DNA of 64,000 nt from Antedon mediterranea (taxonomy: Eukaryota > Echinodermata > Crinoidea > Comatulida > Antedonidae): contig NC_092674.1 in the NCBI RefSeq assembly GCF_964355755.1, positions 14,205,001 through 14,269,000 on the forward strand, in the 5' to 3' direction. The notes under the pieces are model-generated. The model searched no databases and was not told the origin of the DNA. It saw only the letters and a program-made list of their open reading frames with translations. Shown piece by piece: positions 10,440 through 21,872 of this stretch. The stretch's first letter is position 1. Every line of letters starts with the position of its first letter. The position numbers and the translations under genes were made by a program.

Positions 10440-11640
10440 AACTAATTCGCCTTTAAATACTAGTTTTAAAATATCATAGTTAATTAACCTTTTAAATAGC
10501 TGATAATCAAAGATGTGCGCGCGTGCAAATTAACAATAGAAATTAACATTTATTTACAGAAGCTAACATTATGTTTTCTATTCGAAAAACGTTCTTGTTA
10601 TGGAACACAGTAAGTGATTGGTGTAACTTCACACTAACGATATATTGAAACATTATATTAATTAGTCTCCTTTACATAGACCTTGGTCATATGCGATGAT
10701 TTGAAATTCAGATAAGTTTAGTATTGATATTATGTTACTGAGGTGTAGTAGTCTGCTACATGCAATGTGGATTGTTAAACATTTTAATTTATTGATGATA
10801 CAAAGTACATTATTATTGTAATCGAATTAGTCATGATATACGATGAATTTAAATCAGTGTTTGCATAATGTTATGAGGTATAGTGGTATTATATTATTAT
10901 TGTAACCGAATTAACATTTTTAATGTTTTATAGAATACAAATACTGGTACGTAATGTCCGACACTCCACACTAAACATGGCCATGCATTTAATACTAAAC
11001 ATTGTATTACATTACATGTCAGAATGTTATGACTTACTTTGTATCGAAACTATACTGACCTAAGGAATACATAGACTTTTGTCAAATCATATCCTTTTTT
11101 GTATCGTTGGATAGTTTAGACCCAACCCTAAGTAATATGAAAGCAATATTTAGAAAATAAATATTATATCTATAATCCGAATGTGGATATTGGTATAATA
11201 TGAATAATTAAAGGACTTTCTCTCTGGGCTTCCGAATTAAGTGAAGTAGACATTATTTTATTATGACGTACATTAGTAACGTTTTACCGCTACTTTTAAT
11301 GAAGATAATCATGTAACTACTAATCACCAGATGTAAACAACAAATGCAGCGCATCAGAGGCCGTTTGGATCCGACGAAGAGGAACCCAACCCATCAACAG
11401 AGACGAAGGCGCCCATCAGACACGTGAATGAACCTGTCATTTCTTCAGAAGGATCTGTCCGAGCAGGACAGCGAAATTCCCAAGCAGGTTAGTTTCACTA
11501 ATTGTTTTTTTTTCCGAAAATAATTAATACATTTCACATGCCGTATCGTTACATAAAATGCAGAGTGTACATAATCTCCGCGAAGCCATATTAGTTATGT
11601 CATTAACATGCATACTAGTCTAGGACAAATATCTGAAAAG
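10440..11640. repeat. Segmental duplication D3, copy a
   Basis: Homologous to 13,838-15,030, 29,000-29,870 and 59,100-59,850. Shared words include CTAAACATGGCCATGCATTT and GAGGAACCCAA. It carries the possible small exon at 11,449. Confidence 0.8.
11449..11487 (+). other. Possible 39-nt microexon (weak)
   Basis: TTTCTTCAG precedes and GTTAGT follows a 39-nt segment reading KDLSEQDSEIPKQ. The block upstream (11,345-11,430) can encode an Arg/Gln-rich stretch before a TGA. The donor GTTAGT is kept in the copies at 14,885 and 29,698, but their acceptors are changed (TTCTAAAG). It could equally be a conserved non-coding duplicate. Confidence 0.2.
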
Positions 11641-13158
11641 AGGCCTAGAAATCAAGATAATAATAATAATATTAATAAGATAGGGGAAGTGGAATGCTAC
11701 AGGCAGCCAACATAGCCAAATATTCTATTTAATCTCTTCTGATCACTCTAAGCTTTGTTGACACAATGTTTTGCCTAGACTATAGTCGTCTTATACTAAT
11801 ACCGGTACGTGTAATTTCCACATGATATCACGCTTTTCCGCTAGACAACATCGACCAAAAATCTCATCCCCTCCCCTTAAAACTCATGTCTACTATTCTG
11901 TTGTACCATGATACCATGATACATTTCAACAAACATTCTTGTTTTGAAGATGTCGATATCTTGTCACCTCTGCTTATCATTACTGTCTCAAAATAATCCA
12001 CGTCAACATTGGCAAATGGTGGGGTACCGCATGTTTTGACTTATTTTTCTCTTTTCCTTTATATTTAACTAGCAATTATACCCGCCCCAAGCCGGGTTTC
12101 AAAATTAGTTTAAAGCCTTCTCTGTACATAACACCCGACGCCAGTATCTCCGTATACGCACCAACCTCCACCCCTTAATAACACCCCACACTCTTTCCAG
12201 TGAAGGACAAATTCAATTAAACTTTAGCTTCAAATTGAGAGGGCATACATAATAGCTATGATAGGCATATGGCTTAAGTACGTTGTAAACTATGTAAATG
12301 AGTAGGTGTTATATTGGCTGATAATTAAAATATATAATGTTGATACTGCGGTCCCCCGGTCTTCTTTCTCCTCTCACCATCGCAGCCGCAATTAACAAAC
12401 CTTACCTCCTCCCCTGGACAGTTCAAATAGGCCTAGTAAGTTTTCGTAGTACAATTCAATCATATAGGCCTAGGCTACTTCATTACGCCAGTATTTTCTC
12501 TCCTCTTCCCAACCCACCCCAGAAACCGGGTAATGTTTTTAAGACGGTTCCAGTACAAATTATTTTAGCCATCACTCCCAACCCATAATCCCTCAGTGGC
12601 AGTTTTCAAATGTAGTTTAAAACATTCCCAGTTTCGGTCATGGTGATAGGCCAACATCCTCACCCAAAAATCCCAGCCGTTTCCCAGGAATAATTAAATA
12701 CTGTAACATTTTCCCTCCACAATTCTGGTCAATTTGATAGCCTACTATTCTTAGCCTAAGCAAAATCCCCACTATCCCCAACGCGATTTATTTTTCGTAC
12801 ATAAGTTGGGGACCCCCTCATGAAACGTCACAAAATAAACATGAATAATTCATCAGTTAAATTTTCTTGCTCCGTGTGCACCCAAGCGTATAAAAGAATA
12901 GCGGCGTTTTGTGTGGAATTTTGAAATAATCTGTCATTAGTTTTTGGGTTTTTTTAAATAGAATTTATTACTAAAAAATTACGTGTTAAAATTATAGTTT
13001 CTATTAATACTATTAGGCCTAATTATTAGTCTCTAAAGCTTGTATCTATTCTAGTAGTCTGTGTGGGTGTGTGTGTTACTGTTAGGTAATTGTTATTATT
13101 TTTTTTAATCATACTGAATTATATAGCACCTGTTATTAATAATATTTGTTACACTTAC
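11641..13158. other. Non-coding stretch before ankyrin exon A
   Basis: A TAA/AAT microsatellite lies near 11,660-11,680. C-rich sequence (12,100-12,780) gives an 83-codon plus frame (12,337-12,588) of chance composition. No gene is supported. 13,090-13,158 is the donor-side intron shared by all ankyrin exon copies (CACTGAATTATATAGCACC). Confidence 0.55.
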
Positions 13159-13257
13159 ATTGTTTGGAAGATCCACTTTAGCACCTGCCTTGAGCAAAAT
13201 AGTGCAAACGTCGGTGTGGCCCTTTTCTGCAGCCGCATTTAAAGGTGACCATCCATT
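13159..13257 (-). CDS. Ankyrin-repeat exon A (99 bp, one repeat)
   Basis: A single exon encodes exactly one 33-residue ankyrin repeat. It is flanked by acceptor TTATTTCAG and donor GTAAGTG on the minus strand, both borders in phase 0. Residues 1-12 read NGWSPLNAAAEK, followed by GHTDVCTILLKAG and AKVDLPNN. The motifs SPL, AA, GH, LL and GA match the ankyrin consensus (TPLHLAA, GH, LL, GA). Ankyrin repeats stack as helix-turn-helix modules and bind protein partners; the whole protein's function cannot be told from one repeat. It is the most 3' exon of the series in the window. The next related exon upstream is at 26,767. No initiation or stop codon for this gene is visible. Confidence 0.82.
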
Positions 13258-13620
13258 CTGAAATAATTACAAACATCATGTTATTGTAGTCTTCTACAAA
13301 AAGCTAATTAATATTGTATTGAAATCAATTCTATGTGATCAAGACAAATTATCTTAAAGGCCAGATGAGGGGAAAGAATTCCTATTATTCTTACATTCCA
13401 ATATCTATATTTTACCCTATGTTTCATAGTTTATGGGATTTTATTTGTAATTGGTCAGATGTTTTGCTCTACTCTGACGTTATTTGTTCTTCATATTAAG
13501 TACATTATTGAGAACACTTTCGCATTCCAAGTAGTTCTCGGGTGGGGCTTGAACCCACGACCTCCAGATCGCTGATCTTTCGCTGATGGCTAGTGGTTAG
13601 ATTCGAGCCCAAAGTAAGCA
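13258..13620. other. Ankyrin intron flank and tRNA-like segment
   Basis: 13,258-13,460 matches the intron upstream of exons B and F. 13,540-13,580 contains, on the minus strand, GTGGGTTCAAGCCCCAC: a perfect 5-bp stem and 7-nt loop with a B-box-like GGTTCAAGCC. On the plus strand, TGGCTAGTGGTTAG resembles an A-box. Because the two boxes lie on opposite strands, this is no intact tRNA gene; a rearranged tRNA-derived SINE is possible. Confidence 0.35.
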
Positions 13621-13639
13621 GCGGGTACTGTACCAACAT

Positions 13640-13727
13640 GGTTGTAATTGTATTAAACTACTGTGGAGAGCAGGGCAAAACTCCATGACGCAAAGCTACT
13701 CCACAGTAGTTTAATACAATTACAACC
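13640..13727. repeat. Perfect 29-bp inverted repeat, 30-nt loop
   Basis: The arms 13,640-13,668 and 13,699-13,727 are exact reverse complements (starting GGTTGTAATTGTATTAAACT). This could be a small hairpin element or a precursor-like hairpin RNA; no expression evidence is visible. Confidence 0.9.
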
Positions 13728-13837
13728 CCCGATTTAATTTGTGTTACACAAGATTGTTGAAAATAAGCACTTTATTATCAGTCAAATTACACAATAACAT
13801 ATCTATTCTTTTGTACACAACTGTTGTAAATAGAGAG

Positions 13838-15030
13838 GCATTTTAATTTATTGATGATAAAAAGTTTATTATTATTGTAACCGAATTAGTCATGATATAC
13901 GATGAATTTAAATCAGTGTTTGCATCATGAGGTATAGTAGTATTATATTATTATTAACCGAATTAACATTTTTAAGGTTTTATAGAATATAAATACTGGT
14001 TCGTAATGTCCAACACTCCACACTAAACATGGCCATGCATTTAATACTAAACATTGTATTACATTGAAATGTCAGAATGTTATAATGTACTTGGTATCAA
14101 AACTATACTAAATGACCAAAAGGTGACATACACTTTTGTCAAATCATCTCCTGTTTTGTATCGTTGGATAGATTTTAACTATGAAACTATTTTAACAATA
14201 ATATTGTTTGTACATTATACGTATGATGTTGTAATTGTTTGTTTGTCATTGAAAGTAATGGTAAATGTATAATTTGTATAGTGTCCCATATCGTTTATGA
14301 ACGCGTTATAATTTTGATTCTGTTCTGGTTTTATGTGTAAAAGTGAAGATCAAAATAATTAAAATATTAGAAGTAATCGTGATCTTTGAAATTATAATCA
14401 TGAATATTGTCTCCATGTTAATAATTTAAAGTAATATTTTTTTAAATTTTATATGTCATTTGACCCAGGCCTAAATAATATGAAAAAAAAATCGTTTAAA
14501 AAACAATAGTACATATATATATAATCCGAATGTGCATGTATATTGCTATGATATACATAATTAAATGACTTTCTCTCTGGCCTTCCGATTTAGATGAAGT
14601 AGACATTATTTTATTATGACATACAGTAGTAACGTTCTACCGATATTTTGTATTGAAGATAATCATGTTCCTTTGTAATAAGTGCTACTAATTACCAACA
14701 TCATTGATAGAGAACCAGATGTAAACAACAGACGCATCAGAGGTAATTTAAATCGGACGACGAGGAACCCAAATCATCAACAGAGACAAAGGCGTCCACC
14801 AACTCACATTGGCTCTCTAGAAGTATATCAGTTTAAAAACATATTTTATTCTAAAGGAGCTGTTTCAGCAGGACTGCCAAGCAGGTTAGTTTCGCTAATT
14901 GTTTTTTTTTTCGAAAAGAATGAATAATTCACATGTCGTATCGTTACGTAAAATACAGAATGTACATAATCTCCGCGAAGCCATAACAATTATTTCATTA
15001 CCATGTATATCTCACATCAAGTCGTCTTCT
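13838..15030. repeat. Segmental duplication D3, copy b
   Basis: Homologous to copies a, c and d. It holds an 81-codon plus frame (14,682-14,927), rich in Arg, Asn and Gln, which is the in-frame remnant of the block discussed at 11,345-11,487. Here the acceptor is lost and part of the microexon is deleted. Confidence 0.8.
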
Positions 15031-15645
15031 AATACTAATACCGGTACGTGTCATTTTTAATTCCGCTTGACCAACTTATTCGCTTCACACTCAACGTTTC
15101 ATCCCCTCTTCTTAAAAATCTACAATTCTGTTGTACAATTTCAAACATTCTTGTTTTGAAGATGTCGATATCTTGTCGCCCTTGCTTTAATAATTACTGC
15201 CTCGACTGTCAGTACTATGTTATCTAAAACTTCAGTGCCATCCAAAAAACATCTACACTTGCACGCTTACTTTACGCGGAAAATATTCGGACGGTTAGTT
15301 TAACACCTATTTCCCGTTTAAAAGTCGAAACTCATCTCATTGTAAGCTTTAATATCATGTACATAAACACCACTGAATGTGTTTCACACTTGCTATATCA
15401 CTGCATCTCGAACATCTTGACCTGGAGAGGTTCGTCGGAATCCTGTTTGAGCAGAACGATTTATAACAATGACGTCACCTTTATACAATAGGACACCGGT
15501 TTTTGTAGAGAGTTCGAAATAGAAATGGTTAGGTTTGTCAGTGTGTGCTCTAAATTGAGCTGTTTTTACTTCACAATATCAAATACCTCAATTTGTTTGA
15601 AATCTATTTTTTGTTTTTTGCGATCATTGATTGTCTTCAATTTTT
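15031..15645. other. Non-coding stretch
   Basis: No gene. 15,236-15,430 recurs in diverged form at 19,735-19,850 and 44,855-44,965 (shared ATCTACACTTGC, GCGGAAAATATT, ATATCATGT). Confidence 0.5.
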
Positions 15646-15726
15646 AGTCGCGTGGAAACGACTCTATAGTTCACTATGTCGGTCGGTCGGTCGGTCTGTC
15701 GGTCTGTCGGTCCGGTATCACTATGC
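15646..15726. repeat. TCGG-repeat element, copy 2 (left end only)
   Basis: Starts AGTCGCGTGG, then TATAGTTCACTATG, a TCGG/TCTG tract and TCCGGTATCACTATG. The right inverted end is missing. Confidence 0.6.
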
Positions 15727-16275
15727 GTTTTATCGCTTTCTGACCTTATCTTGATATCAGTTTAATCTAGCTAGGTCAATTTTTCATAGTATATTCCTTA
15801 TGGCCAGGAATCAATGTGGTTGTGTTTTCACGGTGCGCAATAAAAAATTACGCGGTCTACGCACGATTTAACGAAATCACGTTTGTAATCATATCTTCAC
15901 AACCATGAATCACAATTAAATAAAATTTGGAACTTATAAATTTCAGGGCATAAATCATCATATGGCAATACAATTACGTGCGTAGCGCATGTAACGCATG
16001 CGTACGCGCGCTTTAAATTTTCAAAATTTATTTTCGATGAAATAAGAGTACATTTTTAAGCGTTTACAAAATTGCCATGAGTGCGCATATTTTTGCGCGT
16101 TAAATGTTGTTGCGTATTCTTTTTGCCCGATTTCTGTTTTCTTGACTTACTTTTCAACTCGAAATTACGTTATACGAGCACGTCAAAAGTGACAGGCTAC
16201 GCACGTGTAAATTAAAAAATATAAATGTTTTTAAACATTTCAACATTTTTAAACATGTTCAGTAATTTCGGTCAG
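15727..16275. other. Non-coding, rich in CG-containing words
   Basis: A cluster of CG-containing words (ACGTGCGTAGCGCATG, GCGTACGCGCGC, TTTTGCGCG) stands out from the AT-rich surroundings. It lies between two TCGG-repeat elements. No gene is visible. Confidence 0.4.
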
Positions 16276-16369
16276 TATAGTTCACTATGTCGGTCGGTTG
16301 GTCGGTCTGTCGGTCTGTCTGTCGGTCTGTCTGTCGGTCCGGTATCACTATGCATTGTAGCACGCGACT
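16276..16369. repeat. TCGG-repeat element, copy 3 (right end only)
   Basis: TATAGTTCACTATG, then a longer TCGG/TCTG tract, TCCGGTATCACTATGCATTG and the end GCACGCGACT. The plus frame 16,225-16,410 (repeated SVG residues) is a translation of this tract and not a gene. Confidence 0.6.
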
Positions 16370-19300
16370 TAATGGCTGTTGGCCTTGTTAATATTGGTTC
16401 TGATTTTTAAACCATCTTGAGAACAATGTGAGCAGAGTTTGGATTTGATTTACGCATTATCTTTCTGAGCTTAATTGTTGAATCACGTACAGCTATTACT
16501 GCATCGGAAAATTTTGCATATTAAAGTTTAACTAAAATACACCATATAGTACCCTGTGTTATCGGAGAAATATTCGGGAAAATATTACACACCTGTAAGT
16601 GTAAGTGCGCAATCATATTGCTTATAATAACTTTTAAAGCACGCTTCGGTATTGCCAATCGCAATGGTTTAGAGCAGGACGCCAAACTGTAGGATATAGC
16701 TTTAGGATTGGGTGCAAGTAGTGGTGGTAACTGCTGTAACATCAACGGGGCTTAATTTTAACGAGAACACGGGGTAACCACACATTTATCAAGAAACATG
16801 CTCTTGATCATCATTTTTTAAATACGATGTATTTATAATTATATGGACCTCAACAAAATCCATCTAAAGTACCAGCAGCATTGGTTGACAAACCCTTAAT
16901 CTTCGATCACATACTGACCGTCATTAAGCTTTATAACCAGTCACATCAATGAGGAACTTAATTACACACTGCATTGTTTGCAAACTGGTAAGTAATACAA
17001 CCCAACAACACTGTCATGATGTAATTAGGAAAAGAAGGAACAAAAATGGCTTCTTTCATTGAAACATCAATTTTAATTGATGTTTCAATAAAAATACATA
17101 CAGGAGCTATTTTGGCTTGGTATTATGTACAAAAGCCCTAGAAAACATCTTATTTTATTGTTTTAGTTTTCTACAGAAATAATATAACTTTTGATTTCAT
17201 ATTTTAAACACGATATTATTTTGTATTCGAGTATTATAATGCAGTATGTATAATTTTTCAATACAGGTAGTTTTTTTTTTGTCTACTTGCTTAATTTCTG
17301 TTGCAAAACGGTGTGATGGAAATGTTGCTTTCCACGTAAACGTACTGTAAGTGCAGATATTAGAGAGGTTTCGCAATCTTACGAATACGATAACGAAAAC
17401 CTGCTGGAGTTTTGGAGAACCAAGAATGCGTAAAAAAATGATGCTTCGACATGCTTATGCGTGGGCTGAAGACAAAATATTAGTCCTAAATTGAATTGGC
17501 TTGTTTTTATTATAATTTATAGTTTACTTAAAGTTATTATTTACACAATAAGTGAAAATATTTTGCTATAAAATTATGATTACGTTATTGTGAACCTTTT
17601 GTTATCGTTAAATTTATAAACACAGTTCAACAATTGTTAACACATATTTTATTCCTATTCATGTCAATCAAATTTCATTAAACTAAAATGTTTCGATTTC
17701 CCCTTTTTCTACCAAATCGGAATTGGAAAACCTTATTCTTTATGGTAATAATTATTATGTATGTATTATTACACTGTATAATCGATGAAGGAAACATTCA
17801 TGTGTAAATATACAAAAAAAAATATATATATATATATATTCTCATCCGTTTAGTTTATAATTTATTCAGTGTATAGGCTTCACTGGTAATTGTCTTAAAA
17901 TAAGTGCAAAGTACAACAATTTAGACAAAACAGTACGGTATTCAGTACATTCAGTTCCTCAATAACTGTTACGGAGCCTATTTGTACAAAAGATGGTGGA
18001 CCGGTAACGTACACCTTAAACACAGAATGGATCTTATTTTCATTTTGGAGGAGATGGTAATAACAGTCCGTCATCGTTTCAGCAAAGATATCTCCGAGTT
18101 GGAATAAGAAACAACAAAACATATCCATCTAGTGCACTATTTTACGATGAAGTTATGTGGAGAAACCACTGTGATCTACTGTAGCTAAAGTAACCGATAT
18201 TAGCTTCGATGGTTCACTATGGCAAGAAGCATTACTGTTTTTGATGATCAACTTTAGATAGCATGGTAACCAACGTGGTGATGTTGCAACATGTTAAGAT
18301 GCATAGCCCTTAATGATTTATAAGAAGTAGGATTTTCTAAAAAGAAATACTTCAATAAAGAGTCATAATACTGTAGGTTGAAGCCTTGCAAGTACCAACA
18401 CAAAGCGTTACTGGAATTCATCAAATCCACAAGATATAATAATGTTTGTAGTATCAACCTTGACTTCAACTAATGGATGTGCTGTCTATAACGCAAAAGC
18501 TAAATAGACCTATCATCCAACGTCATCTCTAAAGTGAAACTATTTGCCAATTATTGCATTCATAACACAATTCCAAGTACTGAAGACGTTGGAAATTGCA
18601 AACATACTTTGTAAGTGAACGAGAAAAAGATGTTAAAATGCTACTAAATGCTTTTCCGTGAGAGTTAAACACAGGAAGACACCAATCATATACGAACACC
18701 ATCCTTTCTAGTATTTGAACTCAGTCAAGTTAGATTGGTCAACCCATATAAACTAAATCACAAATAAAGCAAACAGAATACTAAGATTGCGCAACATAAA
18801 TCTATATAGTACAATTGTAGTAGGAATATTAAACTATAGCGTATAACTATCTTATTCGACCTTTAAGCTTGAGTAATGTTTTGGCGCTTGGCCAAATCAC
18901 GAATCGGACATGTACATGCTAATATTTGCAGCTAAACACATAGCACAATAATACGAGGATGCTTCGATGCAACCGTTAGCCTAACAGTTTTTTGATTTTA
19001 TGGATTTTAGCACCGTGACCTCTGACTGCAGTTGATACAAATTGTTGCTCATTGTTTTATTTAGCTTAGATATTATCCTATTATATGCCTAGAAGAATAG
19101 GAGTTAGGCTATGTTATATTATATAGGCCAGGAACTTTGTTAACGTCTGTGTTTTGTATGGTAAATAAACATATGCCCGTATTCTTAAACCGGACTTTAG
19201 TCGTAGTTCGAGCTAAAACTTGATGAATGACATCATTTTAATTCATAAACAAAACTTCAACTAAATCGGCGACAAAATCAGGCCAACCTCGACTCGACGG

Positions 19301-20077
19301 ATTTTGATCGATGGCGCAGGCTAAATCGCCGACTAAATGGTATTTAAACGAGGTTTATAAAAAATATAACAGTCGTTGAGTTGTTATATTGGCCAGATAT
19401 TGAAGAATGAAATATCTATTTTTATATTAGTTGAATTAAATATGCATTGATATAATGTTGATGCAAATCATGTTTATTTACAACCGTATACAAATTACAT
19501 AATTTTCTTCGCGCAAGTCCGCGATGGAACGTTTATAGCGTTTTCTTGTCACGCTATGAAGTACGTGATTCGTCGCGATCATACTTTGTTGGAGGCCTAT
19601 AAAATATGCAAGGTTTTGTTTGTTGTTAATGAAAAGTACTTTACTTTTAAATTAATACTGATCTTGTTTCTATAATAAACTATTAAGATTATTTTTCATG
19701 TATAGTCCTGATGCGTAAAACGTTTTGTTATAACAAAAACATCTACCCTTGCGCGTGTACTTTTCGCGGAAAATATTTGGACGTTTAGCTTAGCACATAA
19801 ATTCTGATTAAAAGTATAAATTCGCACTACAGTGTGCTGCATCGACGGTCAAAAATAACCGTTGAACAAAAGGTCATGTAGCTAGATCATTACGTAATCT
19901 TCAACACGCCCGTTAATTAATAGAACCATGGAGAAATAAAGTAGCTATCTTTTTTCTCCATGATAGAACAAGAGAGTCTTAACACTATTATCGGGTCCTG
20001 AGTTGTAGGTCCAACTTGTAAAGGAAATATAAAGTTGATTGAGAATGTTTCAATGTTTCGGAAGCTTTACTGTACTT
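16370..20077. other. Long non-coding stretch
   Basis: No gene is recognised. Minus frames at 17,895-18,128 (77 codons) and 18,254-18,469 (71 codons) match no family I know. A TA microsatellite is at 17,822-17,840. 18,944-18,975 carries, inverted, a word (GAAGCATCCTCGTA) shared with the putative signal exon at 44,740. 19,170-19,340 has repeated CTAAATCGCCGAC-type words and is related, in inverse orientation, to 30,040-30,200 (TATTCTTAAACCG). Confidence 0.45.
17058..17089. repeat. 32-bp palindrome
   Basis: The arms read ATTGAAACATCAAT and its complement around a TTTT centre. Nothing else marks the site. Confidence 0.8.
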
Positions 20078-20981
20078 GTTTATTTATAAACTGCGTCATC
20101 AGTTATTTTTTTTATATTGAACTTAACTGATTTTAAATCAATTGGAGCTCATCAGTTATATACATTATAATGATTTCAGATTTGACAAAATAATTAAAAC
20201 TGATTACATTAAATGTTTTATTATTTACATAAACAATGGTACGAAGACGTAAACTTATTGTGAACTTCTACATTTAAATTATATTATTAAGAGATTAATT
20301 AGACCTATTTCAAATAACAGTTCCGAATGATTGGATGTGTTGCTTATTTTCGAAATTGTCTTTTATTTCAAACTCACATAAACGTGCAATGAAATCTCCG
20401 TTATTAAACACATTATGTTTAAGCTTATTCAGTATTATTTAATAGTATTATTCAATTATTTATATATATGTGTTGTTCCTTTTTCTTCTTCTTCTTTTTA
20501 CTTGATTAGATAAAACATGTTAGTGAGAAAATGCCAATATTTTAGTTAACATTTATCATCTAATGATATTATTTTAAGTATACCCACAAATAGCACTTTT
20601 TATGTATACTTAAATAGGTTGTTATTTTCGCATATTTGTTGCTGTTAAAATAATAAATATTTCACTTCAAAAACTTTCCAAAAACAGTGGTACACAACAA
20701 TGACAACAAAAAAGATGTGAAAACAAACTCTATTTTACGTTCTTGTCACTATAAATATTTTGAAAGATTGAGTTGGAGGAAAAGGTGCGTGATGTGCAAA
20801 GGTAAAATAAAAAAAAGATATTTCAAAACCAGTGTTACACTGTAAAAATGATTTCGGAAAAGACACAAATAAAGCATTAATCAGCAATTATCACTGCCTA
20901 CTCATCAACCAAACTACTGCATCAAACGTGCCGCAAAGCAAATATTCAATTCACAGTCATTCATTTTTTATTTTTTTTAAA
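20078..20981. repeat. Segmental duplication D5, copy 1
   Basis: Paralogous to about 51,507-52,209 (shared CACTTCAAAAACTTTCCAAA and TTTTACGTTCTTGTCACT). Copy 1 has about 200 bp more. The paralogue continues directly into sequence that here resumes only at 25,162, which exposes the Penelope-like element as an insertion. Confidence 0.85.
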
Positions 20982-21073
20982 TAATGTATGTATTATGAAA
21001 ACATTTCTTCTGGTTTCGATTCGTATAATGATATAAGTAGTTCTTTGATAGTAAACCAATAAAACTTACGTAG

Positions 21074-21117
21074 GCAAGACAGTTTCGTCTAGCTGTCAGC
21101 TTGACTTCTTCAGTTGC
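21074..21117 (-). ncRNA. Hammerhead-ribozyme-like motif of the Penelope-like element
   Basis: On the minus strand, in order: a stem I strand GCAA, core CUGAAGA, a stem II hairpin (GUC-A-AGCU, loop GAC, AGCU-A-GAC), core GAAA, a short CU, cleavage-type triplet GUC, and the pairing strand UUGC. Hammerhead ribozymes with minimal stem III are established in Penelope-like terminal repeats, and the position after the GIY-YIG frame fits. One extra A lies between CUGAAGA and stem II, and stem III is at most one base pair, so self-cleavage activity is uncertain. Confidence 0.6.
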
Positions 21118-21768
21118 TATGATGCGTTATGTCTCCGACTGGTCTCTCCAGTCGTCGTCAGAAGCTGATCGTAAATGTGAGATAGTTGGTGCGCACCTTC
21201 GTCTCTATTCGTCTTTGTATTTTTATTTTGCTTTCTTATGCTGATGCTTTCTTTAATTTTACGTTTAAGCCAAACTTGTTCTTTGTGTAGTACCTCTATC
21301 TTATCCCTGTTAGGTATGTGGTTGTGTGTGGTCATATGGTCCGTGATTGCTGATTTATGTAAAATGGAGGACGAAACTTTCCGTGATGCACGCGTCTGTA
21401 TGTTCTGTGTGTTTTCCTCAACATCTTTCTTGTGTTCTTTAATTCTGGTTTTGAGTGCCCTACCCGTTTCCCCAATATACACCATCTCACAGTTGGTGAA
21501 ACCCACTTTGTAGACAACACCACAGGAATCCTCTTTGCATGCTTTATCTTTCGGTCGGACGATTAAGTTTTTAATTTTGTTAGATGGTTTAAAGTATGTT
21601 CGTATGTTATATTTTTTTAATGTTCTCTTGATTTTCTCTGACAGGCCTTATGGGATGGACATCGACCCTCTTATGTCTTCTGTTTCGGGTTGTGTGTCCG
21701 TTTTTTGTTTATCTTAGTTACGTTGTACCTTTCTAATCGTCCATGTAGGGTAGTTACATTGTTTAAGT
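21117..21768 (-). pseudogene. Penelope-like GIY-YIG endonuclease module (inactivated)
   Basis: The C-terminal half of a Penelope-like polyprotein. A single frame runs from LKQCNYPTW (about 21,768) through IKRTLKKYNIRTYFKPSN, a Cys pair ACKEDSCG, the nuclease motif EMVYIGETGR, then KTRIKEHKKD and HMTTHNHIP to EVLHKEQVWLKRKIKESISI. The GIY-YIG nuclease normally nicks the target DNA. Two in-frame TAA codons interrupt the linker (after VQRN and after SMSIP). The last 390 bp (21,117-21,506) are still open for 129 residues. The stop falls at the hammerhead-like motif. The open plus frame at 21,238-21,513 is its antisense shadow. Confidence 0.85.
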
Positions 21769-21872
21769 GAAGTATGTATCTAGTCCGGTGGCAGGAGGGG
21801 GGAATCACCACCCGAAAGGGGACAAATTGCCATCCAACTTTTCTAGACCAGAATTTTCCGTAGATTACGAAT

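Noticed and set aside
12337-12588. Proline-rich 83-codon plus frame
   Set aside because: Chance opening in C-rich sequence; no homologous copy or domain.
13535-13620. tRNA gene
   Set aside because: T-arm/B-box and A-box-like words lie on opposite strands and no acceptor stem forms.
16225-16410. Plus frame with repeated SVG residues
   Set aside because: Product of the TCGG/TCTG microsatellite.
17895-18469. Two minus frames of 77 and 71 codons, considered as a transposase remnant
   Set aside because: No motif of any transposase family could be matched; left as unrecognised.
21238-21513. 91-codon plus-strand frame
   Set aside because: Antisense shadow of the GIY-YIG nuclease frame on the minus strand.
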